Shown one piece after another: positions 1 through 10,000 of a stretch of 24,300 bases of DNA. The notes beneath the pieces were generated by a model. That model saw only the letters and a program-made list of their open reading frames with translations, did no database searches and was not told the origin of the DNA. Made by a program: the position numbers and the translations under genes. This stretch comes from an uncultured Bacteroidales bacterium (GTDB taxonomy: Bacteria > Bacteroidota > Bacteroidia > Bacteroidales > UBA932): positions 1-24,300 of the forward strand of contig CAKUSF010000019.1 in the NCBI GenBank assembly GCA_934678915.1. Direction: 5' to 3'. The first letter of the stretch is position 1. Each line of letters opens with the position of its first letter.

Positions 1-617
1 GTCTTACCCGAGGCGATATATTCATCAACAAGATTCTCGAATCTGGCGATTACACCGAGGTTCAAGTCCTGCCTTGTGACAAACTGCCTTTCGTAAAAGC
101 GGAGGCAATAGTCAAGGATCAGTTCGATGTTCGTTGTCACGAGGCTTTTGGTGTGCCTGTCGATCGGATTCTGAAGTTCCTTTCCGACAATCGCCATGCA
201 GTCCGTGATGATTCTGCGTTCATCCTCGGAAAGGTGCAGGGCCTCATTGGAAGCGTAGGAGAAGAAAGTGTAGTCCTTCATCTTGCGCTCCAGAGACGTT
301 CCATGCAAGAAGTCTGGATGGAAAAGGATGCCCTTTGCCCTCTTAGGCACTCCGACCACTGATTCGTAGCCCACGACCTGATCCGGTGCGATGCTGACTA
401 TCGTCTGACCGTCAAAGTCGTACTTAGTCTTGCCATAGTTTATGACACACCCCTTGGTTTCCTTCAGGAAAAGCGAATAAAATCCATTCGTGTGCCGTCC
501 CTGAATCATGCGGGAGTTTTCATTGAACTCCACGTAAGCGACCAACGGATGCATCGTCTTGAAGCCGCAAATATTGTTGTACTGCTCAATGGTCTCAATT
601 CTGTAAATTTTCTCCAT
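1..617 (-). CDS. AraC-family transcriptional regulator, N-terminal part (cut by window edge)
   Basis: About 205 codons are present and the frame stays open to the left edge, so the C-terminal part is missing. The translation begins MEKIYRIETIEQYNNICGFK. It has the cupin-like sensor layout of Bacteroidetes AraC regulators: an early HPLVAYVEF segment, a beta-rich core with KGCVINYGKTKYDF, then FHPDFLHGTSL, YTFFSYASNEALHLSE and a helical linker with NIELILDYCLRFYERQF. The paired HTH motifs that would prove the family should lie to the left of base 1. An in-frame ATG two codons upstream (623) is an alternative start; no clear Shine-Dalgarno site distinguishes them. It lies 142 bases downstream of the DUF6259 gene on the same strand. 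Nothing visible links it to the glycan locus, so it may be an independent regulator. Family assignment is fairly secure; its ligand is unknown. Confidence 0.85.
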   Translation of the reverse strand, partial: MEKIYRIETIEQYNNICGFKTMHPLVAYVEFNENSRMIQGRHTNGFYSLFLKETKGCVINYGKTKYDFDGQTIVSIAPDQVVGYESVVGVPKRAKGILFHPDFLHGTSLERKMKDYTFFSYASNEALHLSEDERRIITDCMAIVGKELQNPIDRHTKSLVTTNIELILDYCLRFYERQFVTRQDLNLGVIARFENLVDEYIASGK

Positions 618-759
618 ATTCATTCAATTTCGACCGCAATTTATACAAAACTTGGGCAATTTCCACCACGGGGAGTAAACGAAATGTAATCTTGGTACTT
701 CTTTCCGTAAGAATGGTATTCAGATTCCTAAGCGGGTACGTCTTTCCGCACTTACAGTT

Positions 760-2844
760 CTATTCAAAGACGAGCAGGGCGATGCTCTGCGGAGCGAGGG
801 TCAGGGTGTCCGAGGAGGAGGACAGGGCTGCGTCCTCAGGAGATTGCACAAGAGCCAGTTTTTTAGCTGAGACTGAGACTTTGAACTCCAGAGGAGTGTC
901 CATGGAAACATTCCAGACCACAACCCCTGTCTTATTGCCAGAAACGAATGACTTCGCCATTGCAAGGCTATGGGAGGCTTCAATATCAAAACCTTGGACA
1001 TCCATAAACTTACCCGTCTTCAACAGTTCCTTATGAAGTTCCTGAAAGTCAGCAAGTTTCTTTTGGTAATCCCTCATCGCCACAGGATCCTGAGAGCGTA
1101 CAAGAGCGAGGTCCGGCTTAGTGGTGACATTGGCGTAGTCCTCGATCTCAGGGATTCTGTTTTCTTTAAGATAGCGCACGTCAGCCAAATAGCGGCACTC
1201 AATCTCGTTCTTCAAGTGGCTTACAAGAGTGAAATTGCTCATGTTGCGACTCGTGACAGGGGCAGGATTGCGGACTGTCATCAGAAGATCAGGGAAGGTG
1301 TACTCAAGCATCTCTGGGAACCATGTGGCACCGGAACGTCCTAAAAGCCTGTCTTCCATTGCCTTCTGGTCAGGCGGATAGACATCGAACGAGCAGCCAT
1401 GGAATATGTTGATGCATCCAAGTTCATAGTCGGCCACTCCTTCGGTCATCACCACAAACTCAGGATCAATGGCTGACATCTCTTTATTTATCTCTGAAAT
1501 GAAGTCTAGTCTGTCTTGTTCAACGACGACGGCAGGAACGGAATGGCCGTGGTCCGGAGAATAGCAGAACATCGGGGACCGAGTCGCAAGCTGGTCGTAG
1601 ATGATTCCGTCAGCACCATAGTCATGAGCCTGCTTGGCAAGCGAAATCATCCTTTTACGCCAAACATCACAGCTGAAACAGGCTCTTCCATGAGTCCTGG
1701 CCGGAGCGTCATAGTACTTGTGCCATGTCTCGGAGACCAGAGAACCGTCCTTGCGTGTCATCGTGATGAACTTTCCTGTGTCTGGCCAGAATTGCGTGCC
1801 GTTCTGGTCAATCAGCTGTCCGTTCACGTACATGATAGTCCTGAGTCCTCTGTCATGGATGCCTTTCACGGCCTTGCGCAAAGCCTCTTCCCCACCGCGC
1901 TCAGGATCAGGATAATAGTCCGGATAGAACCTGTCATGGCCACCGTGAGCCCAACCGAAGAGGCCAACGATGTCCAGTCCCCTTTCCTGCGCAGCATCGC
2001 TCAGAGCTCCGGCAAACTCATCATATTTCCAAAGAAGTTCCTCGTTCTGCTGCTTCGTGATGGCCAGAAGCCAGCCAGAACAATCCTTGAGCCATTGAGG
2101 CTGCCGGGCATATTCAATGCACGTGTCGAACCATGACTTGTAGCAGTCGGCTGCCTTGTGCCAGCTTCCGGAATATTCCTTCAGCCTAAGTTCCGGTACT
2201 TGATATTCCTGTCTGGGGAAGCAAGTAAAAAGATGCCGTAGGGAGACAGAAAATGTGCTGTCCGTTGGGGAATAGTACACATTGAAGAATTTGCCTTTCC
2301 TATTCGGGTCATGGCTTGCGATGTACAGTCCCCTCGAATCGGAGGAGAACGCACACCACTGCATGGACATATTCCTTGATGGGTAACCAGCTGACAGGAA
2401 GAACTTTCCATCCTTCTCCTTCCACTGGGTGTCCCTGTCCATCGGCTGCTTCTCATCCTTTTCAGACGGACACTTTCTGTACATTTCGCCCATTCCAAAA
2501 GGCATCAGCAGATGATAGTCCTCAAGTCTGAAATCCAGTCCGTCCACAAACGGACCCTCTAGGCTCTTGATCACATAGCAGGGGTTATCGTTGCGGACAA
2601 AGGTGCGAGCGATGAGATCTTGCCCTTCCCTACTCCATTTTATCTCAACGGTCATTCCCGGAATCTCCGAGCAGTCCGTCACCTTAGTCTCACTACGGGC
2701 ACTATCAAGGGATTCGACAGTAAGCACATAGCGGATTCCCGGTGTGACCACCGCATCCTGAGCCCTGAAACTCAACCCGTCACGGCCACAGGCACCCAAG
2801 AGGCACATCACAGCGGCCATAGTCAATATAAATACTCTATTCAT
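760..2844 (-). CDS. DUF6259-like lipoprotein, putative TIM-barrel glycoside hydrolase
   Basis: This is a 694-residue predicted lipoprotein. Residues 1-19 form a short signal ending in LLGAC, with C19 as the lipidation site. An N-terminal beta-rich region (about 25-210) precedes a central region that reads like a (beta/alpha)8 barrel: IVGLFGWAHGGHD near 292-304, GLRTIMYVNGQ near 333-343, GADGIIYDQL at 410-419 and FVVMTEGV at 463-470. D417 and E468 sit at strand ends where retaining glycosidases keep their nucleophile and acid/base, so they are candidate catalytic residues by inference. The C-terminal 70 residues look like a beta domain. I recognise the family as DUF6259-like, a set of glycosidase-like proteins common in Bacteroidetes polysaccharide loci; substrate and activity are not known to me. 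The gene is last in the minus-strand operon and its ATG overlaps the preceding stop by one base (TGATG), implying translational coupling to the EEP gene. Confidence 0.75.
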   Translation of the reverse strand: MNRVFILTMAAVMCLLGACGRDGLSFRAQDAVVTPGIRYVLTVESLDSARSETKVTDCSEIPGMTVEIKWSREGQDLIARTFVRNDNPCYVIKSLEGPFVDGLDFRLEDYHLLMPFGMGEMYRKCPSEKDEKQPMDRDTQWKEKDGKFFLSAGYPSRNMSMQWCAFSSDSRGLYIASHDPNRKGKFFNVYYSPTDSTFSVSLRHLFTCFPRQEYQVPELRLKEYSGSWHKAADCYKSWFDTCIEYARQPQWLKDCSGWLLAITKQQNEELLWKYDEFAGALSDAAQERGLDIVGLFGWAHGGHDRFYPDYYPDPERGGEEALRKAVKGIHDRGLRTIMYVNGQLIDQNGTQFWPDTGKFITMTRKDGSLVSETWHKYYDAPARTHGRACFSCDVWRKRMISLAKQAHDYGADGIIYDQLATRSPMFCYSPDHGHSVPAVVVEQDRLDFISEINKEMSAIDPEFVVMTEGVADYELGCINIFHGCSFDVYPPDQKAMEDRLLGRSGATWFPEMLEYTFPDLLMTVRNPAPVTSRNMSNFTLVSHLKNEIECRYLADVRYLKENRIPEIEDYANVTTKPDLALVRSQDPVAMRDYQKKLADFQELHKELLKTGKFMDVQGFDIEASHSLAMAKSFVSGNKTGVVVWNVSMDTPLEFKVSVSAKKLALVQSPEDAALSSSSDTLTLAPQSIALLVFE

Positions 2845-3758
2845 CAGAATGTCATTGCGTTAAGAGTCACCGGCCAATGATCAGAAACGTATTTGATGCC
2901 GTTATAAGATTGCGTCACTGTCTTAAAAGACATGCCGGTAACATTTTTGTAGAAAATAAAATCGATGTTGTTCTTCTGATCCCGTTCCTTGTCCGAAAAG
3001 CCGTTGTAGCTGACAATGCTGTCCGTGCTCAAGGCCGAAACCCTCGCGTTCTTGAATCCATTTTCAAGGTACGGCTTCAAGCTGATGGAACGGGAGTCGT
3101 TTGATTCGATGGAAGCGTTCATGTCCCCTAGTACAAACACCGGGACGGAGGAGTCTTCCCCGACAATCTCATCAATTTTGGAAAGGATAAGATTCGTGGA
3201 ATTTGTCTTTGCGATGACATCCACATCTGAAGAACCGAGGTTGTAATGAGTCGCGAACGCATAGAAATCCTTTCCACTCTCCTTGTCTTGAAGATGAGCC
3301 CAAAGGCAGACATGGTACTGCTTCTGAGTGCTGTCCCAAGTGAACGACTGCACATTAGGAGTCGCGCTGAGGTAGAACGACTTGGAAGCCACAAGCTTGA
3401 ACTTGTCAGTCAAGTACATCATGTTCACATTGCCTCCCGATGATGTCCCGGTGTTCGGTACCTCAAGCAAGGTGTACTGCGGCAAAAGGGTCCTAAGGTC
3501 AGTTCTCTGCGTGGTTCTCACCTCGTTGAGTCCTATCACATCCGGTCCGAGATCATCCACGAGAGCCTTGACTGCGTTCTTGCGCACAGTCCAGTGATTG
3601 TCACCGGTGTCGTTACTGTTCACGTACCTGATGTTGAATTGCATGATGTTGATGTAGTATGGCTCATCGGTGCCTTGCTCTTCATCAGGATCTGCTGACC
3701 CTGAACATGAAGTCAGGGCCAGCAGACCTACGGCAAAAAAACTCAGAAGTTTTCTCAT
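2844..3758 (-). CDS. Endonuclease/exonuclease/phosphatase (EEP) family lipoprotein
   Basis: A 304-residue protein with a lipoprotein signal ending in LTSC (C18), followed by an acidic DPDEE stretch, so it is membrane-anchored outside the cytoplasm. The EEP fold signatures are all present: FNIRY with N42, LNEV with E79, the catalytic TH pair at 170-171, GDMNA with D212 and N214, IDFIFY with D266 and the terminal SDHWPV with D293-H294. This is the metal-dependent phosphoesterase active site of the DNase I / sphingomyelinase / inositol-phosphatase superfamily. An exported lipoprotein form in a glycan locus argues for cleavage of a phosphate ester or phosphodiester on a glycan or lipid head group rather than DNA repair; that is inference. 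It is paralogous to the EEP gene at 11963-12841. It starts 10 bases after the BACON lipoprotein stop and overlaps the DUF6259 start. Confidence 0.9.
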   Translation of the reverse strand: MRKLLSFFAVGLLALTSCSGSADPDEEQGTDEPYYINIMQFNIRYVNSNDTGDNHWTVRKNAVKALVDDLGPDVIGLNEVRTTQRTDLRTLLPQYTLLEVPNTGTSSGGNVNMMYLTDKFKLVASKSFYLSATPNVQSFTWDSTQKQYHVCLWAHLQDKESGKDFYAFATHYNLGSSDVDVIAKTNSTNLILSKIDEIVGEDSSVPVFVLGDMNASIESNDSRSISLKPYLENGFKNARVSALSTDSIVSYNGFSDKERDQKNNIDFIFYKNVTGMSFKTVTQSYNGIKYVSDHWPVTLNAMTF

Positions 3759-3768
3759 TATCTATAAA

Positions 3769-6700
3769 TTATTTAACAACAATATCATCAAGGAAGAACC
3801 TTCGATCTCCTTCAGCTTTCCCGGCACCAGCACCAATGAATATCCTCGTGGCGGAAGATACCCCGGAAACCTTCACGGTGGCCGTGTGCCATCCGTAGTA
3901 GTCACTCTCTGGAGCACTGTCCCAAACTAGTTCTCCCACAGTACCTTCCCCGGCTGCTACCTTGACGCAGATGTCATCCTTTGCTCCAACGTAGCTTGAA
4001 GGCATGTAAAGGCAGCATTTGAAGGAGACCGTCACTTCCGACTTGCCATTGAGAGCGCCAATCTCTGGAGTCGTGATGCCATGATCACCGGTTTTCGCCC
4101 CTCCGAACATCGCATAACCAGTCCTGCTGAAACCGGAAACAACTGTCCAACCATCTTTTGAATATGCTGGAGTGGTAACATTCCCGAAGTACCGTACTTC
4201 AGGGCCCAACATGTAGTCAGTACCAGCAGTACATTCAGAGAAATTATTGAATATCACTGCGTCCGCAGGCTTGTCCATATTCAATATGTCTCCCGGAGCC
4301 ACATAGAATCCGAATCCAAGCTGCACTTTCGTTGCGGCATTGGCCAAAGTTTTGGTCGGGACGATCTTGATGTACAGATTCTTGCCTGCGGCAATCTTCT
4401 TTCCGGAAGGCACAGTGAACTCGGTTCTAGTGATGCCGTTAGAAGTAGTGCTCTGAGCCTTGAAAGTGTTCTTAGCCTCTGTCGCAAGGGCATCAGTGTT
4501 GTTGACCTTGTTCCAAGTGTATTCAGTAGGATTCCACGACTCTCCATCGTTGCTCCAGAAAATGTTCCAAACTTGTTGAACCTCCTTGGCAGAACTGTTC
4601 AATGAGAATGTCACTGCGACCTTTCCTGAAATCTCCTCGGTGGCCGGGCAGCTCAACTGCCAGTAAGTACCTTCGACATTCCATCCAGTCGAATAAAGAT
4701 AGACATTATACGGAGTCGATGTCTTTCCCTGGGCAAATGCCATCTCTCCTTCCGCACCTCCGATCCTTTCGATGCGTCCTCCGTTGGCAAAGGAGACGGT
4801 CTGACCACTTATCGTGGCGTTCTTTATCTCAGGTGTGGTCGAGCCATCGGTGAACTCATAGGTGCAGAACACAGGCTTGAAAAGTTTGACGCCATCGTTT
4901 CCCATCCTGTCAAGAACAAGATTAATGTCATCAGCTGTCCTCGGACAGAGTTTGCCACCGATGACGATTCCCTTGACGGAGCCGCTGTTCTGAGGGATGG
5001 TTCCTCCGGCAAATGAAGCTGACGGGTAGATATTCAGACCAAATGTCTCTTTATCAGCATTTTCCATGAGCACCTCACCAGAGAAAGTCTTTCCTACGAA
5101 TGACTCGGTGGCCTGAATGTTCTTGACCTCAACAAGGTGATGTTCAAGTGAAGAAAGTTGAGCCACAGTGGCGGTTTCCGGTGCAGGAGAAATGCCTTCT
5201 TCCTTTTCAGAAATCATTTCTGGAGATACAGAAAGCGTTGAAGCCTTCTTGTCCAGAACCGCACCCTTAAGGCTGAGAGTCACTTTAGTCCCAGGCGCCA
5301 GCAAAGTGGCAGACGAGAAATTCAATGCCGCGTACGAGGTCCCATCGGTAACGATGACCATGCCGGCAGGCAGGTTGGACCCAGTTGGATCAGACAAGAC
5401 AGTCACTGTGGTCTTTACGGACTCCGAGATCGTTCCGTCCTCACCGGACAGAATTTCGGTAAGTGTCTTGTTTGGCTCGGAAGGAATCGTGATGTCGGAA
5501 ATGGCCTCGACAACGACATCGTCAAGATAGAATCGCCTGTCACCGGAACCTCCGCTGATGCCGATTCTTATTCTGGTGTCCTTGTTGGCGCCCTTAATTA
5601 CCACACTTCTCTCCTCAAAGTCAGTCCAGTTGTTCAGATCCGTGATCTCTCCGTTCTCCACAGTACCTTCTCCCTCAGCGATGGACACAGCGATGTTGCA
5701 GGAAGCCTTTCCTTCCTTATCATTAAGGTAGTCAGCAGATTGGTAAAGAACAGCCTTAAAGGACACTTTCACGTCAGCCGTGCCGTTGCCAAGTTTTTCC
5801 TCGGACAAAGGAGGGAACACGAGAGCTGCCTCACCTGAGCCAGAGCCAATCCTCACGCTGCCCCATTCTCCTACCACTGTGCCGCTCTTACCGATGCCAT
5901 CGTAGCCGAAAGCAGAGGCGTCAAAAGCCTCAGCCGAAGACCTTAGGTAGCCAAGAGGCATATTATAAGGACATCCTGTCGTCACATTGTTGAAGTCGCA
6001 GTAATAGAGAATCTTGTCTCCGGATGGCGGAGTCACCTCGTCTGGTTTTGAGTGAGTAAGGAAGAATCCTGTACAGAACTGCACATTGTCGCTTGCGCTG
6101 AGAGAGGTCTCAGGCACGAGACGAATGAAAAGTGAGCCACCGGCAGGAACGGTGCCTGGGACAGAGAAGAAAATGGTCCTGTTGAAACGGGCACTTTTTG
6201 TGAAGCCCATTGTCGTGCCGGTGTCTGTCCAGTTCTCGCCATCGATGCCCGTAAAGACTTTCCAAGAGGAAGCCACGGAACTTGTCCAGCCCCAAAACAT
6301 GCGAAGGTCTCCTGAAAGTTCCTCCTTCACAGGCACTTTGACAATAATGTCGTTTGCATCCTCTGCACCCCAGCCGGTAAACTGAGCATTGACCTGATAG
6401 TAATTAGTGGACACAAAAGCCACCTCGGAAGCCGCACCGCTCATTGTTATCGTAGCGCCTCCTTCAAACTTGCAGCTTCCTCCATCAACTTCAGCGTTAG
6501 CGATGCCAAGGGTGACATCCCTGTCGTCAATGTTCTGGAATATTGAATATGCCGGAATAGCATAGCCCTCGGCTTCTGGAGCCTCACCGGAGGACTCCTG
6601 GTTAACATTGAACGAGTGCACCAGCTGCTCGTCCTTAGACATGACCGAGATCACTGCTGTTCTCGAATCGTAAGTGCCTTTCAATACGGTCGCTGTGACG

Positions 6701-6969
6701 GTACCGTCCCCGATTCCGCTGGATTGGCTGAATGTGATCCATTTGGCAACGGAACCATCCGATTCCGCCTTGACAGTCCACTGCAGATTGGTCTGGATGG
6801 AAATATCAAACGTTCCTCCCTCACCTGAGACTGTGACGTTCTCCCCTGACGGAGAGCTGACCGTAAGGTATCTTGCTTCGGCTATGGTTTCCTCTTTACA
6901 TCCGCCTATCAAAAGGATGCACCCTATGATGAGCAGAACACCGCGCAGAAAAAAGTATATCTTTTTCAT
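3769..6969 (-). CDS. Large BACON / DUF5689 surface lipoprotein with duplicated modules
   Basis: This is 1066 residues from the ATG at 6969. A longer open frame starts at 7044, but the signal peptide MKKIYFFLRG starts at 6969, so the shorter form is chosen. The lipobox ends IGGC (C24), followed by KEET, a charged tail like the Bacteroides surface-export signal. Reading in order: a BACON-like beta domain (about 35-125, WITFSQSSGIGDGTVTATV); module A1 (about 135-310); module B1 (about 320-495, ending in RRFYLDDVVVE); a DUF5689-like OB-fold domain (about 500-690); module A2 (about 712-895); and module B2 (about 905-1066, ending in RRFFLDDIVVK). The A and B modules resemble carbohydrate-binding or anchor-J-type beta sandwiches. 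No catalytic motif is visible. A role as a surface glycan-binding protein beside SusCD is the best inference. It heads the minus-strand operon and is divergent from susC. Confidence 0.8.
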   Translation of the reverse strand: MKKIYFFLRGVLLIIGCILLIGGCKEETIAEARYLTVSSPSGENVTVSGEGGTFDISIQTNLQWTVKAESDGSVAKWITFSQSSGIGDGTVTATVLKGTYDSRTAVISVMSKDEQLVHSFNVNQESSGEAPEAEGYAIPAYSIFQNIDDRDVTLGIANAEVDGGSCKFEGGATITMSGAASEVAFVSTNYYQVNAQFTGWGAEDANDIIVKVPVKEELSGDLRMFWGWTSSVASSWKVFTGIDGENWTDTGTTMGFTKSARFNRTIFFSVPGTVPAGGSLFIRLVPETSLSASDNVQFCTGFFLTHSKPDEVTPPSGDKILYYCDFNNVTTGCPYNMPLGYLRSSAEAFDASAFGYDGIGKSGTVVGEWGSVRIGSGSGEAALVFPPLSEEKLGNGTADVKVSFKAVLYQSADYLNDKEGKASCNIAVSIAEGEGTVENGEITDLNNWTDFEERSVVIKGANKDTRIRIGISGGSGDRRFYLDDVVVEAISDITIPSEPNKTLTEILSGEDGTISESVKTTVTVLSDPTGSNLPAGMVIVTDGTSYAALNFSSATLLAPGTKVTLSLKGAVLDKKASTLSVSPEMISEKEEGISPAPETATVAQLSSLEHHLVEVKNIQATESFVGKTFSGEVLMENADKETFGLNIYPSASFAGGTIPQNSGSVKGIVIGGKLCPRTADDINLVLDRMGNDGVKLFKPVFCTYEFTDGSTTPEIKNATISGQTVSFANGGRIERIGGAEGEMAFAQGKTSTPYNVYLYSTGWNVEGTYWQLSCPATEEISGKVAVTFSLNSSAKEVQQVWNIFWSNDGESWNPTEYTWNKVNNTDALATEAKNTFKAQSTTSNGITRTEFTVPSGKKIAAGKNLYIKIVPTKTLANAATKVQLGFGFYVAPGDILNMDKPADAVIFNNFSECTAGTDYMLGPEVRYFGNVTTPAYSKDGWTVVSGFSRTGYAMFGGAKTGDHGITTPEIGALNGKSEVTVSFKCCLYMPSSYVGAKDDICVKVAAGEGTVGELVWDSAPESDYYGWHTATVKVSGVSSATRIFIGAGAGKAEGDRRFFLDDIVVK

Positions 6970-6998
6970 TTGTTTTTTAAAAATAATTTCTACATTTG
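6969..6998 (+). promoter_or_regulatory. Predicted susC promoter (TTTG-N18-TACATTTG)
   Basis: TTTG at 6969-6972 and TACATTTG at 6991-6998 match the Bacteroidetes sigma-A pattern TTTG / TAnnTTTG with an 18-base spacer. The start of transcription would fall near 7005, giving a leader of about 50 bases before the susC ATG. The -33 element overlaps the first codon of the divergent BACON gene. The spacing is identical to that of the predicted gntR promoter. Confidence 0.65.
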
Positions 6999-7011
6999 CA
7001 TCACACTTAGG

Positions 7012-7029
7012 TATGGTATGGTATGGTAT
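7012..7029 (+). promoter_or_regulatory. Putative operator A in the susC leader
   Basis: TATGGTATGGTATGGTAT sits a few bases downstream of the predicted susC transcription start and lies inside a GTATG tandem run from 7011 to 7029. It matches operator C at 20317-20334 at 15 of 18 positions and operator B at 20238-20255 at 14 of 18. Its position suits a repressor roadblock. The proposed binder is the GntR protein encoded at 20352-21374, inferred from the same element flanking that gene. Confidence 0.6.
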
Positions 7030-7041
7030 CCTTTCCGAGTG

Positions 7042-7073
7042 CAATTATAGACATTATGAAACTAAAAAACAAA
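7042..7073 (-). promoter_or_regulatory. Possible promoter of the BACON lipoprotein operon
   Basis: On the minus strand TTTG (7073-7070) and TATAATTG (7049-7042) are separated by 20 bases; the -7 element differs from TAnnTTTG at one position. Transcription would start near 7035 and run leftwards through operator A. The match is weaker than at susC and overlaps the susC start codon, so this is tentative. Confidence 0.3.
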
Positions 7074-10000
7074 TTTTTCCGAAGAAATCGTCTTCTTCTG
7101 ATTCTGATGGCTGTGCTGACCCTTTCCCAGACCGCATTCGCCCAGAACAGAAAGATCACAGGAAACGTGGTAAGTGCCACATCGGAGCCAGTCATCGGGG
7201 CTAGTGTCGTCGCTGCCGGGACAACAACCGGAACTGCAACAGACATCAATGGAGACTTCACGTTGACCTTACCCACAGAAACCACATCTATTATCGTGTC
7301 CTGCATCGGCTACACGCAAGTAACAGTGAAACTGACCGAAAAGGACACCTATAATGTAACACTTGAAGAGGATGCCAATTTCCTTGACGAGGTTGTCTTC
7401 GTCGGGTACGGTACCATGAAGAAAAAAGACCTCACCGGCTCGGTAAGCTCAGTAGAGGGTGACATGATCAAGAAAAGACAGACTACCGAAGTGACAAACG
7501 CCCTGCAAGGTGCAATTTCGGGACTCACAGTCACTAGAAGCAGCTCAGGTCCCGGCTCCAACGCCACTTTGAGGGTCAGAGGCATCACATCGATGCAGGA
7601 GTCATCACCACTCGTAATCATCGACGGTGTGCCAGGCTCTCTTTCGGATGTCCTGCCCGGAGATATTCAAGACCTGACGGTTCTGAAAGACGCGGCCTCA
7701 GCTGCTATCTACGGTTCTCGCGCAGCGGCAGGAGTCATCGTCGTCACCACTCGAAGAGCAACGGAAAGTGAGAAAGCATCCGTTGACTTTTCATATTCAA
7801 TGGCGATGGACTTTCCAACCGCAATGCCTGAATATGGTGACGCAGTCGGCTACATGGAGGCAATGAACGAGCTAGCCTACAACGACACCCCGTCAGCGGG
7901 AAGATATTCCGTCTGGCCGCAGGAGTACATCAGCAGCTACAACGCACTGCACAAGTCAAACCCAGACCTATATCCAGACACAGACTGGGCAGGAATGATT
8001 CTGAAGAATTATGCTCCGAGACAGAAATACAATCTGTCCGTGACTGCTGGCACAAAGAAGGTCAAGACAAAGATTTCCCTCGGCTACGACAATGTGGACG
8101 GACTCTACACAGGAGACTCTTACACTTGGGACAAATATGCAGTCAGGGTGAACAACGACATCGAACTGAATGACTACATGTCATTCTCAATAGACCTCAA
8201 CGGGAGAATAGTTGACTCCAGCGCACCGTACTACAGTCCGGCTGGATGGATGCGCAATGCAGGCCCGATCTACGCAGCAGAATGGTCCGATGGCAGGCCA
8301 GCGTCTGGAAAAGACGGAACCAACCCTTACGCGAAAATGCTTTACGGAGGCACAAAGGAATCCCGCTCAATCGTCGGTGGAGGCAAACTCCAGCTTGACA
8401 TCCGTCCTTTCACCGGATTGGTGATCTCAGGCGTGTTCTCCCCTAAATTCAACGAGAGCCGCGAGAAAGATTTCAACAAGGCCGTCACTTACACTCCGTA
8501 TGACGATCCTGACGGACCGGAAAGTTTTCTGGCCGGTGCCAACACGACTGATCTCACGGAAGTGCGCACATCATCCTATTCCTACACAACACAGTTGTTC
8601 GCCAACTACAACAAGAACTGGGGCAAGCATTACTTCGGTGTGATGGCCGGAATCGAAGAGTTCTACAACAACTGGCAGAACATCTCTGCATCCAAGGCCG
8701 ACTACATCACTGACTACTTCCCTTATCTGTCAGCAGGTCCTGATGACAAGGTAACAGCCGGCAATTCAGCGCCTTATGAGAATGCTTATTTCTCGGCCTA
8801 CGGGCGTGTCACCTACAATTATGATTCAAGGTACTACCTTCAGGCAAACTTCCGTGCGGATGCTTCCGCAAGGTTCGCGAAGAATTACAGATGGGGCTAT
8901 TTTCCTTCAGTTTCAGTGGGATGGGTTGTCAGCCGTGAAGGATTCATGAAGGACCAGGATGTGGTCAGTCATCTGAAACTCAGGGCTTCGTACGGCAATC
9001 TCGGAAACGAGAGAATCGGAAACTACCCTTACCAGACGACAATGAGCTTCACGAGTCCATCTGTGTTCTCCGGTGGTTCGGTGCTCGGAGTCCAGGGCGT
9101 GACCAACTCAAAACTGGCAATCGAAGACATCACATGGGAGACCACGACGACCTATGACGTCGGAGCAGATCTCAACTTCCTCAGAGACCGCCTCACAGTG
9201 AACTTTGACTGGTACTACAAAAAGACACGTAACATGCTCATTGAGCTTGACATACCATCGTTCATGGGTTATTCTGCCCCAGATCAGAACGCGGGAGACA
9301 TGAACACAAAGGGATGGGATCTCACCCTAGGCTGGAGTGACATGATTGGGGATTTCAGCTACGGAGTCAACTTCAACCTCTCTGACTACAAATCCGTCAT
9401 GGGAGACATCGGAGACAAGCTCACAATCTCAGGAGGGACTATCATCGCATCGGGGCTTGAGTACAAGGCATGGTACGGGTACCGCTCTGACGGAATATTC
9501 CAAAATGCAGAGGAAGTGTCTCAATCAGCGGTGACTTCCGCTACCGTTCAACCGGGAGACATCCGCTTCAAGGATCTAAGCGGAGCCAACGGGGTGCCGG
9601 ACGGAATCATCAACAATGACTATGACCGCACCGTAATCGGCAGCTCACTTCCAAGAATGAACTATGGAGGAAGCATTTTCTTCGGATGGAAAGGACTCGA
9701 CTTCAACATGACATTCCAAGGCGTCGGAAAACGAGACGCACTGCTTACCGCCCAGATGGTCCAGCCTCTCTACAGCTACTGGGGGAATGTTCCGAAGTTT
9801 GTTGAGAGCAACCACTGGAGCCCGTTCAACACCATCAACGAGAACCTTTCGGCAAAGTACCCAAGATATTCCCAGACAACAGGAACCACTTCACAGAATT
9901 ACGCTGTGTCCGATTTCTGGCTGATAAACGGAGCGTACTTCCGAATCAAGGACATCACCATTGGTTACACTTTGCCACGTAAATGGCTGGACACCATAAA

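Noticed and set aside
624..759. Promoter or terminator between the DUF6259 gene and the AraC-type gene
   Set aside because: Only weak TAnnTTT-like matches and a poor hairpin were seen; nothing clear enough to annotate.
1516..2136. 206-codon open frame on the plus strand inside the DUF6259 gene
   Set aside because: It is antisense to a convincing lipoprotein enzyme gene and its translation has no recognisable motif.
7011..7029. GTATG tandem repeat as a phase-variable simple repeat
   Set aside because: Fewer than four units, non-coding, and related imperfect copies at two other promoters fit a protein-binding site better.
6970..7044. Longer N-terminus for the BACON lipoprotein starting at 7044
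   Set aside because: The extra 25 residues would precede the signal peptide and be encoded by the operator and promoter region; the lipoprotein signal starts at the ATG at 6969.
7023..7055. Longer N-terminus for the SusC protein starting at 7023
   Set aside because: It would place 11 residues encoded by the operator region before a normal signal peptide that begins at 7056.
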